Shown here one piece after another: positions 1-6,111 of a stretch of 6,825 nucleotides of DNA. The translations under genes were made by a program, and so were the position numbers. This DNA comes from Thermoleophilaceae bacterium (lineage in GTDB: Bacteria > Actinomycetota > Thermoleophilia > Solirubrobacterales > Thermoleophilaceae): positions 1 through 6,825 of the forward strand of contig JACCUC010000167.1 in the NCBI GenBank assembly GCA_013812065.1, in the 5' to 3' direction. The notes under the pieces were generated by a model. That model had not been told where the DNA came from. It worked only from the letters and a program-made list of their open reading frames with translations, and did no database searches. Every line of letters starts with the position of its first letter. Within the stretch, counting starts at the first letter, position 1.

Positions 1-562
1 TGACCATCCCGAGCAGCTTGCGGCCCTCCCGCGCCAGCGCTCTGGTGCCCTGCAGCGCCAGCATCGCGTCCGACGGATACCGGATGTCGGCCTCGATCAC
101 CGTCGAGTCCACCCTGACCGCGCGGCCCACGAACCTGGTCTCGCGCTGCGCCTTGGCGATCACCAGCCGGGTGATCTCGTCGACCATCGCGGCCCCGAGC
201 CGGCGCGTCAACTTGCGGATCGTCGACTCGTCCGGCACCCGCCTGTCGATCGAGATCAAGCAGAACCGTCGCAGATGCAACGAATCCGACACCTCCCTGA
301 CCAGCGACTCGTAGCCCCACCCCGAACGCTGCTTGATCACCATCAACCGCACGTAGGTCTCGATCGCGACCGTCGGGCGCCCGTGGCCCGCGGCCGAGCG
401 TCCCCTCGCCTCGGCTTCGCCCTGCCAGTGCGCCGCGATCGGGGCCAGCAGTCCCGGGTTCAGCGCGTCGATCCGCGCGAGATCCTCCGGCAGCTCGCGG
501 ACCTCGACCGGCAGCACCTCGTCCCACAACGACTCCACCTGCCCCGCCGACAAGCGCAGCAC
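1..562 (-). CDS. IS transposase, N-terminal part (DUF772/DDE type), cut by window edge
   Basis: This is the N-terminal ~187 codons of a DDE transposase; the rest lies left of the window. I translated the minus strand by eye. The first ~100 residues look like the DUF772-type N-terminal domain of IS5/IS1182-like transposases, with a hallmark stretch around RRFCLISIDRRVPDESTIRK. It is followed by VRVDSTVIEADIRYPSDA, where D152 is the likely first catalytic aspartate of the DDE triad. The other two acidic residues are outside the window. The frame is closed upstream by TGA at 593-595, and the first plausible start after it is GTG at 560-562, giving a protein beginning MLRLSAGQVESLWDEV, which fits the family. 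The gene is transcribed in the same direction as the ATPase gene that ends 55 bp upstream of it. The family assignment is good; the exact IS group is not determined. Confidence 0.85.
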   Translation of the reverse strand, partial: MLRLSAGQVESLWDEVLPVEVRELPEDLARIDALNPGLLAPIAAHWQGEAEARGRSAAGHGRPTVAIETYVRLMVIKQRSGWGYESLVREVSDSLHLRRFCLISIDRRVPDESTIRKLTRRLGAAMVDEITRLVIAKAQRETRFVGRAVRVDSTVIEADIRYPSDAMLALQGTRALAREGRKLLGMV

Positions 563-665
563 CCGGACCCCCTCGATCGCCCACAGAACCCCTCATTTGC
601 AGGCGAATCATCCCGATCAGGCCGGACAGAACCAGCCGCCCGAACGGCGACTATTTCCGGGGGAA
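563..665 (-). mobile_element. Probable right end of the insertion sequence (boundary not resolved)
   Basis: This is the stretch between the transposase start and the last recognisable codons of the ATPase/TOPRIM gene. The terminus of the insertion sequence should lie here, because the ATPase protein loses family-like sequence after its codon for I508 (about 668) and the transposase starts at 562. The 8-mer ACAGAACC occurs twice on the plus strand (583-590 and 626-633), which could be part of a terminal repeat or of an internal binding site. With only one IS end in the window, neither the inverted repeat nor the target duplication can be identified. Confidence 0.4.
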
Positions 666-2191
666 GTAATTAGCGCGGCGGCCTCTTCGGGTGAACGTCC
701 GGCTTGCTCCAGAAGGGCGCCGATTCCCGCCAGGTGCAAGAAAAGGTTCTCGACCTCATGGCACGGCAACACATAGACGCCGGCCTCACTCGCGAGCGTG
801 GCGGCCTGCTCGTCCGTTCGAAGGTCCCGGTCGATGATGCCGCCGACACGCAGCTGGTCCGTCTCGGCGGCGAGCTCTCGCACGGCCGCAAGCTTCCGAA
901 TGACGTCGTTGCAACTCCCCACCTCGACGAACTTGTCGCCGGTGTGCGAACCCAGCAGGCCAGCGAACCGTTCGCGTTCTCGTCCCGGCCGCTCGCCCTC
1001 GATGAGGATGAAGCGAGACCGTGCCAACGAGAAGGCGGGAGACCCGACGGCGCCGGCCAACGTCGCGAGAGCGGGCCGCTCGCCAAGGGACGCGACCGAC
1101 CGAACCTTCCGGTCTTCGGACCGCTCGAGGACAAGCGTCGTATCAAGGCCCGCGGCCTCGGCCGCTTCGAGCGCGTGGGTCGCTATCCAGACTTGCCCGT
1201 CCTCCATAGAGGCCCTGATGTAGCTCAACCAGGTCCGGAGCAGGTCGGGGTTCAGGTGCAGTTCTGGCTCGTCGATGAGGAGCAACCCCCGCCGCAGCTG
1301 GAAGCGCTCGATCTGACCGGTGAGGAAAGCGACCTCTCGCTCGCCACCGCTCAGGTCCTCGTAGCGAAGCTCCTCACCGGCGCTGTCGAATATGAGAGTC
1401 CTTCCGTCACGGTCCAAGCGCTCGAAGCGCAGATGCGGCAGGACTTCCAACAGCGCGGCGCGGAACGGCTCCTGTGGGTCGTCCGGCTCCGGAATGGGCT
1501 GCCCCTCGCGTTTCGCACGTTGCGCTAGCTCGAGGTACTCCGCTTCGTATCGATGGGCGCCGGCGAGCATTGCCTTTAGCCACTCGGCATACATGTTCTG
1601 GGTGAGCAGCGCCGCTTGCTGCCTGACGTAACCAGGGACCTTGAGGTCCTGTCGGATGAGGCTCCAGATTTCTTGGTCCTGGATGGAGACAGGGCTGAAC
1701 GCGCGATCAGCATCGATGTAGAGCTCGTTCACCTCCTGCCGCTGGTGGAGCACCGATACGAGGACCTGACCCACGTTTTGAGCCGTATTGACATCGTCGA
1801 ATCCGCCGGCTCGTATGCCCACTGGCCCTTCGGGAGCTCCGGTCTCTGAGTCGACGATGTTGGTATGCCGAAAGAGAAGCGTTCCGTCCCATCGGTCCAT
1901 CTGTGCGCCATAGGCGTCGAGCTGCGGCTGCTGCGCCGTTAGGTCGATGCCCTCCGGCAACCTCAGCGTGAGGGAGATGTCGTACTCGCCCGCGCCGAAT
2001 GGTTGGCGCTTCAGCTGCAACCCGGGGGCTAGCCCCATCTGCCCCGCGCACGTCGCGATGAGCTCGAGGATGTTGCTCTTGCCGGTCCCGTTCTCTCCAA
2101 CGAGGCAAATCAAGGTCGCGTCGACCGGAATCTCAATGTGGACGTCTTCGAGGTTCCGCCACCTTTTGATGGTGAGTGCCACGACGCGCAT
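617..2191 (-). CDS. Fused ABC-type ATPase / TOPRIM (DUF4435-like) protein, 3'-truncated; candidate defence gene
   Basis: The protein has 524 residues. It opens with an SMC/OLD-like N-terminus (VVALTIKRWRNLEDVHIEI) and Walker A GENGTGKS (32-39). The ABC signature LSGGE is at 280-284, Walker B LLLIDEPE at 303-310, and the switch histidine H339 is in WIATHA. A second domain starts near residue 385: FILIEGE carries a TOPRIM-type glutamate (E398), IIDRD gives the DxD pair (D454, D456), and LPCHEVENL (475-483) is typical of DUF4435. ATPase plus TOPRIM is the make-up of OLD nucleases and of PARIS (AriA ATPase and AriB DUF4435 nuclease), which detect phage functions. A role in phage defence is inferred, not shown. 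The start is ATG with GAGGAAAG nine bases upstream. After A505-I508 the tail (TSPGNSRRSGGWFCPA) looks unrelated, and the TOPRIM half is only ~125 residues, so the gene has probably lost its 3' end to the adjacent IS. Confidence 0.88.
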   Translation of the reverse strand: MRVVALTIKRWRNLEDVHIEIPVDATLICLVGENGTGKSNILELIATCAGQMGLAPGLQLKRQPFGAGEYDISLTLRLPEGIDLTAQQPQLDAYGAQMDRWDGTLLFRHTNIVDSETGAPEGPVGIRAGGFDDVNTAQNVGQVLVSVLHQRQEVNELYIDADRAFSPVSIQDQEIWSLIRQDLKVPGYVRQQAALLTQNMYAEWLKAMLAGAHRYEAEYLELAQRAKREGQPIPEPDDPQEPFRAALLEVLPHLRFERLDRDGRTLIFDSAGEELRYEDLSGGEREVAFLTGQIERFQLRRGLLLIDEPELHLNPDLLRTWLSYIRASMEDGQVWIATHALEAAEAAGLDTTLVLERSEDRKVRSVASLGERPALATLAGAVGSPAFSLARSRFILIEGERPGRERERFAGLLGSHTGDKFVEVGSCNDVIRKLAAVRELAAETDQLRVGGIIDRDLRTDEQAATLASEAGVYVLPCHEVENLFLHLAGIGALLEQAGRSPEEAAALITSPGNSRRSGGWFCPA

Positions 2192-2200
2192 CGCTGGCTA

Positions 2201-2208
2201 CTTTCCTC
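2201..2208 (-). promoter_or_regulatory. Ribosome binding site of the ATPase/TOPRIM gene
   Basis: On the minus strand GAGGAAAG lies nine bases before the ATG at 2189-2191. It supports this start over an upstream out-of-frame ATG (2216-2218), which meets a stop within six codons. No convincing -35/-10 pair was found upstream. Confidence 0.6.
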
Positions 2209-2406
2209 GCTCCATTGCAGCAGTAGTATGGGCTCCGAGTCGGAGGGCGGCGAGCCAGCGCCCCAGCGTGCTCCGCGAACTGCTCGGTTCCGATCGAGCT
2301 CCGCTAGATCGGTGGGTTCAGGAGCTCTGAAAGAACGTTCCGGCGGCTGGATGGAATAAGGGCAAGAGCTCGTCGATCCCGCACTTAACGTCAGAGGGTC
2401 GCTCAG

Positions 2407-2430
2407 CCGCGGAGACGGAGCCCTCCGCGG
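2407..2430. repeat. Perfect inverted repeat, 7-bp arms
   Basis: The arms CCGCGGA and TCCGCGG are separated by ten bases. It is short and GC-only, so chance is possible in DNA of this composition. Confidence 0.35.
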
Positions 2431-2620
2431 ACCGAGAGTGCTCCTTCCGCGTGAATGGAGGACCAGGATTCGCCCACGCGGCGCGCCCCAGACGTCGATC
2501 CCGGCCAGCACCGCCGGCCAGCCTGGGCTGCGAGGTTCGGACATCGCTCAAATACCCGTGTCCGATCGTTCTGCCGTTTGCGGCCTCGCCAAGCCAATAC
2601 AAAGCAGCGCACGACGCCAG

Positions 2621-2710
2621 CGGAGAGGGAGGGATTCGAACCCTCGAGGCAGGTTGACCCCGCCCACGCGATTTCCAATCGCGCTCCTTAAGCCACTCGG
2701 ACACCTCTCC
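2621..2710 (-). tRNA. tRNA-Ser (anticodon GGA)
   Basis: This is a 90-nt class II tRNA with a long variable arm. The acceptor stem pairs GGAGAGG (5' side, 2710-2704) with CCTCTCC (2628-2622), and position 2621 supplies the discriminator base G typical of serine tRNAs. The anticodon stem is CGCGA/TCGCG around the loop TTGGAAA, with anticodon GGA at 2676-2674, reading UCC and UCU. The T arm is GAGGG-TTCGAAT-CCCTC (2645-2629). The 3' CCA is not encoded; the next bases are CTG. The 3' end faces the ATPase and IS region, and the 5' end lies 13 bp from the stop of the decayed dehydrogenase. Confidence 0.97.
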
Positions 2711-2723
2711 GAGAGAGCAGAGA

Positions 2724-3213
2724 CTACCCCGGCCTGAGGAACCTGACCACCCGCCGGGAGATCGGCTGGGTCGCCCGGGGCGAGAGGCGGTGGAGCAACC
2801 ACCGGGCCACGACGTGGACCGAGCGACGGTGACCACGAGCCAATGCTTGCTACCGCCTTGACGACGGCCTCGGCCACATCCTCGGCCGAGCCGCCCCGCC
2901 GACGGTAGAAGTCGACCGTAGCGTCCGGCGGTCGGCCAGCGTCCCGCACATAGCTGCGGTGCGGGTGATCGCGGTGTCGACGATGCCCGGGCAGCTCGCT
3001 CACGTCGATCCCCCGGGGCGACAGCTCGGCGTTCAGCGACTCGCTCAGTTCCACTTACGCCGACTTCGAGGCGCAATAGGCGTCATGTGGCCGACCGGGA
3101 TGGGCCGGAGGCCGTGTTGACCACCGTCGCCCGGCGCCCCTGGCGAAGCATTGCGCGGCACAAGGCCTGAAGCCGTGGGCGATACCGAACACGTTGATCC
3201 CGATCACCCGCGC
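2724..3213 (-). pseudogene. Decayed short-chain dehydrogenase/reductase (SDR) remnant
   Basis: SDR sequence can be followed on the minus strand only by changing frame repeatedly. The pieces in order are: ARVIGINVFGIAHG (3213-3172); LQALCRAMLRQGRRATVVNTAS (from 3172); RPHDAYCASKSA, which keeps the catalytic YxxxK (Y codon at 3078); an in-frame TAA (3055-3057); VELSESLNAELSPRGIDV; CPGIVDTAITRT (near 2993-2958); DATVDFYRRRGGSAEDVAEA (about 2922-2863); KHWLVVTV; and SVHVVARWLLHRLSPRATQP, continuing to TAG (2724-2726). That implies about six indels and one stop. The N-terminal half with the nucleotide-binding TGxxxGxG motif is absent, because the remnant begins right at the stop codon of the neighbouring peptidase gene. 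It cannot encode a working enzyme. Sequencing error is unlikely to explain so many changes in one gene, but that is inference. Confidence 0.85.
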
Positions 3214-3789
3214 TCACAGGCCGAGGCCCTGAACCCCCCGCTCCCCCCACCCCAGATGGTGGGCGACCTCGTGGCGCAGCGTGCGCTCGACCTGCTCGGC
3301 CAGCAGCGCGGGGTCGTGCCCGAAGTCGCGCTCGAGGGTGTCCTGGTAGACGACGATGCGGTCCTCGTACTTCCCGCGGGCCACCGTGTCGCCGAAGTAG
3401 TGCCCGTAGGCCCCCACCTCCCGGCCGCGGGGGGAGACCACGACGGGGACGTCGTCCAGGAGGCCTCGGAACTCCTCGGGCAGCCGCTCGATCGCCTCAC
3501 CGACGATGCGCTCGAAGTCCGTCGGCTCGCGACCGGTCGGCGGCGCGTGCCCGAGCGTCTCCGCCCGCTCGACGACGCGGTCGAACTCGGGCTCGGTGAT
3601 CTCCTCACGGCCGCGCAGGGCCACGGTGGCCCACGCGGTGAGGAGCGCGAGGGCGCAGGCGCCGGCGATCACGGCGATGAGGTCCTCGGCGCCCGAGAGC
3701 GACGGCGGGTTGACGAGGAACAGGATCGTTCCGACGACGAACAGCGCCGTGGCACCGGCGCGCAGGATGGGCTTGACCGGCTCGAGCAC
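3214..3789 (-). CDS. Membrane-anchored zinc metallopeptidase, zincin_1 (PF06262-like)
   Basis: The protein has 191 residues. Two hydrophobic segments (about 10-26 and 36-58), separated by a short loop, suggest a membrane hairpin. After it comes a soluble domain with PVVVSPRGREVGAYG (115-129), RIVVYQDTLERDF (144-156) and HEVAHHLGWGE (173-183). In that last motif H173, E174 and H177 form the HExxH zinc and catalytic site, and E183 is a possible third ligand. The domain matches the small 'metallopeptidase family' proteins common in Actinobacteria, most of which lack membrane segments; the substrate is unknown. The chosen start is GTG (3787-3789). Its Shine-Dalgarno sequence is weak and the frame stays open upstream, so the N-terminus is uncertain. 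It lies 57 bp downstream of a small acidic gene on the same strand, and its stop directly abuts the dehydrogenase remnant. Confidence 0.85.
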   Translation of the reverse strand: MLEPVKPILRAGATALFVVGTILFLVNPPSLSGAEDLIAVIAGACALALLTAWATVALRGREEITEPEFDRVVERAETLGHAPPTGREPTDFERIVGEAIERLPEEFRGLLDDVPVVVSPRGREVGAYGHYFGDTVARGKYEDRIVVYQDTLERDFGHDPALLAEQVERTLRHEVAHHLGWGERGVQGLGL

Positions 3790-3846
3790 GGAGCTCGAAG
3801 GGTAGGCGGGCGAGCGCTCAGCTCCCTCGCCCGGCGCGGCGGTCGG

Positions 3847-4011
3847 TCAGCCCGCGCTTGCAGGGTTGCCGGTGGCCTGGCCTTCCTCGTTCGGAACTCC
3901 GGCGCTTTCCTCGGCGTCGCCGCGCGCACCCTCGCGCTCCTCCTGATCCTTGTGGATCTGCTCGGGCGGTGCGTCCTCGGGCTGGTCCGACTCGTCGCGG
4001 TCGCGGTCCAT
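3847..4011 (-). CDS. Small acidic hypothetical protein, 54 aa
   Basis: This short frame was read by eye from ATG 4009-4011 to TGA 3847-3849. The protein starts MDRDRDESDQPEDAPPEQI and ends GVPNEEGQATGNPASAG. It is rich in Asp, Glu, Gln and Pro, has no cysteine and no hydrophobic stretch, and so is probably a disordered soluble peptide. The ending pattern EEGQATGNP resembles that of short hypothetical proteins I associate with Thermoleophilia and relatives, which argues that this is a real gene. It precedes the metallopeptidase on the same strand with a 57-bp gap, so the two may be cotranscribed. Function unknown. The Shine-Dalgarno sequence (AGGG, close to the ATG) is weak. Confidence 0.6.
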   Translation of the reverse strand: MDRDRDESDQPEDAPPEQIHKDQEEREGARGDAEESAGVPNEEGQATGNPASAG

Positions 4012-4036
4012 GCCCTGGTGCTACCCGGCTCGGGGC

Positions 4037-4065
4037 GTGGCAAACGGGGCATCCGGACCTAGACT
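4037..4065 (+). promoter_or_regulatory. Possible sigma-70-type promoter of the VOC dioxygenase gene
   Basis: GTGGCA (4037-4042) and TAGACT (4060-4065) are separated by 17 bp. Each matches four of the six consensus bases of the -35 and -10 boxes. Transcription would start near 4072, about 25 bases before the ATG at 4098. The site lies in the short divergent region between the acidic small gene and the VOC gene. Confidence 0.35.
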
Positions 4066-4097
4066 CGCGGCCATCCGCGCGAAAAGGCAGCGAGACG

Positions 4098-5039
4098 ATG
4101 AAGCTCGAAGGCATCCACCACATCACCGCGATCACCGGCGACGCGCCGGGCAACGTCGACTTCTACGCGCGCGTGCTCGGCCTGCGTCTGATCAAGAAGA
4201 CGGTCAACCAGGACGATCCGACCGTCTACCACCTGTTCTACGGCGACGAGGAGGGCGCTCCCGGCAACGATCTCACCTTCTTCGAGTACCCGGGGGCCGC
4301 CCGCGGCCGTGCGGGCGCCGGGATGGTCCACCGAGTCGTCTGGCGCGTGGGCTCACCGGAAGCGCTCGAATTCTGGGCGCGGCGCCTCGGCGACGAGGGG
4401 ATCGAGGCCCGCCTCGAGGACGGCGCGCTGATATTCGCCGAGCCGGAGGGGCTCGAGCACGAGCTCGCCGTGACCGACGTCGCGGACGCGCCCCTCGTCG
4501 CCCACGCCGCCGGGGTGCCGGACGAGCTCGCCCTCCAGGGATTCGATGCCGTCCGAGCCTTCACGGCCGACCCCGAGGCAAGTCGTCCGCTGCTCGAGGA
4601 GGCCCTCGCCTTCGAGCCCCGCTCCGAGCGCGAGCTCGAGGCGCGGGGCACACAGCGCGGGGGGCGGATCGTCTACGACGTCACCGACCGCGGGGGCGTC
4701 CCCGGCGCGGGCACGGTCCACCACGTCGCCTGGGCGACTCATACCGACGAGCAGGAGCAGTGGCGCGAGCGCGCCCTCGCCGCCGGAGCTCGCCCGACCC
4801 CCGTCATCGACCGCTTCTACTTCCGCTCGGTCTACTTCCGAGAGCCGAGCGGCGTGCTGTTCGAGCTGGCCACCATCGGGCCCGGCTTCACCGCCGACGA
4901 GCCGCTCGAGACCCTCGGGGAGCGGCTCGCGCTGCCGCCCGACTACGAGTCGATGCGCGATCGCCTCGAGCAGACGCTCACCCCGCTGCCCGATACCCAG
5001 CGGTGGCGAAGAGCAAGCGAAACCTCCGACGTTCCTTAG
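4098..5039 (+). CDS. Ring-cleaving dioxygenase, VOC/glyoxalase superfamily (MhqO-like)
   Basis: The protein has 313 residues and two vicinal-oxygen-chelate modules. The first opens with GIHHITAITGDAPGNVDFY (5-23) and continues with LGLRLIKKTVNQDDPTVYHL (27-46), a hallmark of the MhqO/LinE-like family. The second module contains TVHHVAWATHTDEQ (206-219) and ends with YFREPSGVLFELATIGPGF (246-264). Likely metal ligands by family pattern are H8, H209 and E256. Known relatives are Fe(II)-dependent enzymes that open (hydro)quinone-type rings; the actual substrate here is unknown. The length is normal for the family. The start is ATG with AAAGG ten bases upstream; a longer open frame from 3858 lacks family sequence before this ATG. 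The gene appears monocistronic, with a 132-bp gap before the next gene. Confidence 0.9.
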   Translation: MKLEGIHHITAITGDAPGNVDFYARVLGLRLIKKTVNQDDPTVYHLFYGDEEGAPGNDLTFFEYPGAARGRAGAGMVHRVVWRVGSPEALEFWARRLGDEGIEARLEDGALIFAEPEGLEHELAVTDVADAPLVAHAAGVPDELALQGFDAVRAFTADPEASRPLLEEALAFEPRSERELEARGTQRGGRIVYDVTDRGGVPGAGTVHHVAWATHTDEQEQWRERALAAGARPTPVIDRFYFRSVYFREPSGVLFELATIGPGFTADEPLETLGERLALPPDYESMRDRLEQTLTPLPDTQRWRRASETSDVP

Positions 5040-5046
5040 GTTTTCG
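5018..5046 (+). terminator. Weak stem-loop at the 3' end of the VOC gene
   Basis: CGAAACCT (5018-5025) can pair with AGGTTTTCG (5038-5046) with one bulged T and a 12-base loop that includes the stop codon. No clear U-tract follows, so termination activity is doubtful. Confidence 0.25.
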
Positions 5047-5171
5047 TTCACCAGCCTCTGCGACCCAGGCGAGCGTTTCGGATATCCGTCGAAGTCAGGT
5101 GGCCTTCGGCCGCGATCGTGCCGATAACGAGAGAGCAGGTTCGCTTTCACCCGATCGTCCAACTGGAGACC

Positions 5172-5739
5172 ATGTACCTTCGCCTCACCCTTATCGCCTC
5201 GCTCGCGGCCGTTGTGCTCGCGGTCGGGCCGGCCACGGCGTCCGCCGGGAGCTACGACTACCTCGTCGCCCCGATGACGCATTGTGGCGGGACCCAACAG
5301 ACCAACACGAGCCTCTCGACCGGCGCCCAGGAGTCGGTCATGCTCTGCCTGCACAACTACGCGCGCAGAAGGGCAGGCCGTGCGGGGCTGCGCGGCAACT
5401 CGCTGCTTTACAGCTCAAGCAACGTCAAGACCGCCGACATGATGCGCTGCCGGAGCTTCAGCCACAACGCCTGTGGGCGCGACGCGCTCTACCACGTCAA
5501 GCGGCTTGGGTACACGAGGTGCAACAGCTGGCGTGCGGGCGAGAACATCGCCTGGGGATCGGGCAGCTACGGCAGCGTCCGGGCGATCATGACCCGGTGG
5601 GTCAACTCGACGGGTCACCGCACGAACATCCTCAACCTCCGGGTTCAGGGATCTCGGCGTGGGACTGCGCAAGGGATCCTTCGCCGGTCGCTCTAACGCG
5701 CAGGTCTGGACGACCCACCTCGGCTACCGCTCCTGCTGA
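5172..5739 (+). pseudogene. Secreted CAP/SCP-domain protein, frameshifted near its 3' end
   Basis: From ATG 5172, after GGAG three bases upstream, a Sec signal peptide (residues 1-25, likely cut near TASA) leads into a CAP domain. Visible motifs are LCLHNYARRRAG (58-69), SFSHNACGRD (95-104), GENIAWG (123-129) and WVNSTGHRTNIL (143-154). After R157 the frame drifts into unrelated sequence and ends at 5694-5696, giving 174 residues. Removing one G from the GGG at 5641-5643 restores the expected end, FRDLGVGLRKGSFAGRSN through VWTTHLGYRSC and TGA 5737-5739, giving 188 residues. The restored end also supplies a sixth cysteine to partner C38, C59, C93, C101 and C117. Bacterial CAP proteins are extracellular and mostly of unknown role. 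The gene is either inactivated or carries a one-base sequencing error; an alternative C-terminus in use is less likely. Confidence 0.82.
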
Positions 5740-5765
5740 GACGAGGTCGGTTGGGGGTTTGACTC

Positions 5766-5803
5766 CCCTCCAGAGAGGAGGGCGGCCGGTGACCTGCCGG
5801 CCG
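5766..5803 (+). terminator. Two adjacent perfect hairpins downstream of the CAP gene
   Basis: CCCTCC-agaga-GGAGGG (5766-5782) is followed without a gap by CGGCCGG-tgacctg-CCGGCCG (5783-5803). They lie 26 bp after the restored CAP stop codon. They are strong enough to act as a terminator or RNA-stabilising structure, although the following sequence is not U-rich. They could equally serve the opposite strand. Confidence 0.45.
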
Positions 5804-5913
5804 TCGCTCCTCGCTCGCTCGCCTCGGGAGCCCGGGCGTCGGCGGCCGCGAGGGCGCTCGGACGGTCGTGGTCTTGCCGGCGCCTGGCGCGGCAAGCGGC
5901 GAAGGGAGGCCTT

Positions 5914-6087
5914 GTGACAAGATCCGGTCAGATGGACGAGCGCTCAGAGGACCGGCAGGCGAACCCGAGGACGACGAAGAGCATCTTCGCACCTTCTCGC
6001 CGAGCGGTCCCGAAGGCCAAGGACATCGCACGCGATCTCAAGCGCGTCGCGCGAGGCCGCTTGGATCGGCATAGCCCGCAGAAGTAG
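5914..6087 (+). CDS. Small basic hypothetical protein, 57 aa
   Basis: GTG at 5914-5916 is preceded by GGGAGG (5904-5909) with a four-base gap. An in-frame ATG at 5932-5934 would give 51 residues. The C-terminal two thirds is strongly basic (PSRRAVPKAKDIARDLKRVA), and the region KAKDIARDLKRVARGRLD could form an amphipathic helix that binds nucleic acid or membrane. I do not recognise it. It is followed 24 bp later by a second small gene with its own ribosome binding site, so the two may share a transcript. The evidence for coding is the good ribosome binding site and the arrangement; no homology is seen. Confidence 0.45.
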   Translation: MTRSGQMDERSEDRQANPRTTKSIFAPSRRAVPKAKDIARDLKRVARGRLDRHSPQK

Positions 6088-6111
6088 GAGCAACTCAAAC
6101 AAGGGGGCGTT

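Larger units (their letters stand above)
2192..2620. other. Intergenic stretch without a convincing gene; contains one inverted repeat
   Basis: This is about 430 bp between the ATPase gene and the 3' end of tRNA-Ser. Open frames exist on both strands, but they overlap one another, have no family-like motifs and look like GC-rich chance frames. A perfect 7-bp inverted repeat (CCGCGGA at 2407-2413 and TCCGCGG at 2424-2430, 10-base loop) could fold as a hairpin. It has no U-tract, so it is not a classical terminator. The promoter of the minus-strand ATPase gene should lie here. Because this stretch abuts the 3' end of a tRNA gene, it is also where an integration junction would be expected, but no second copy of the tRNA 3' end was seen in the window. 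Confidence 0.5.

Noticed and set aside
275..673. 132-codon plus-strand frame over the transposase start
   Set aside because: It is antisense to the transposase N-terminal domain. The translation is rich in Arg, Gln and Pro without motifs.
704..1528. 274-codon open frame antisense to the ATPase gene
   Set aside because: The minus strand carries all ABC and TOPRIM motifs. The plus-strand product is low-complexity with no recognisable domain.
2318..3076. 252-codon minus-strand frame spanning the tRNA and the dehydrogenase remnant
   Set aside because: It reads straight through tRNA-Ser and only intersects short pieces of the SDR remnant, so it is a chance frame.
3151..4062. 303-codon open frame on the plus strand
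   Set aside because: It lies antisense to the metallopeptidase and acidic mini-gene, whose motifs (HExxH, membrane helices) are clear. No family features are seen in the plus-strand translation.
5079..5088. 10-bp palindrome CGGATATCCG in the leader of the CAP gene
   Set aside because: A single short palindrome with no second copy or nearby promoter elements. It may be an operator but cannot be supported.
5040..5171. Possible riboswitch leader before the secreted CAP gene
   Set aside because: I looked for conserved cores of known classes (for example c-di-AMP or cobalamin) and saw none. Only a tiny GGCC-TTC-GGCC hairpin is present.
3950..5917. 655-codon open frame on the plus strand
   Set aside because: It overlaps the well-supported VOC and CAP genes in another frame. 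Its translation is Arg/Pro/Gly-rich without motifs, a typical shadow of GC-rich coding DNA.
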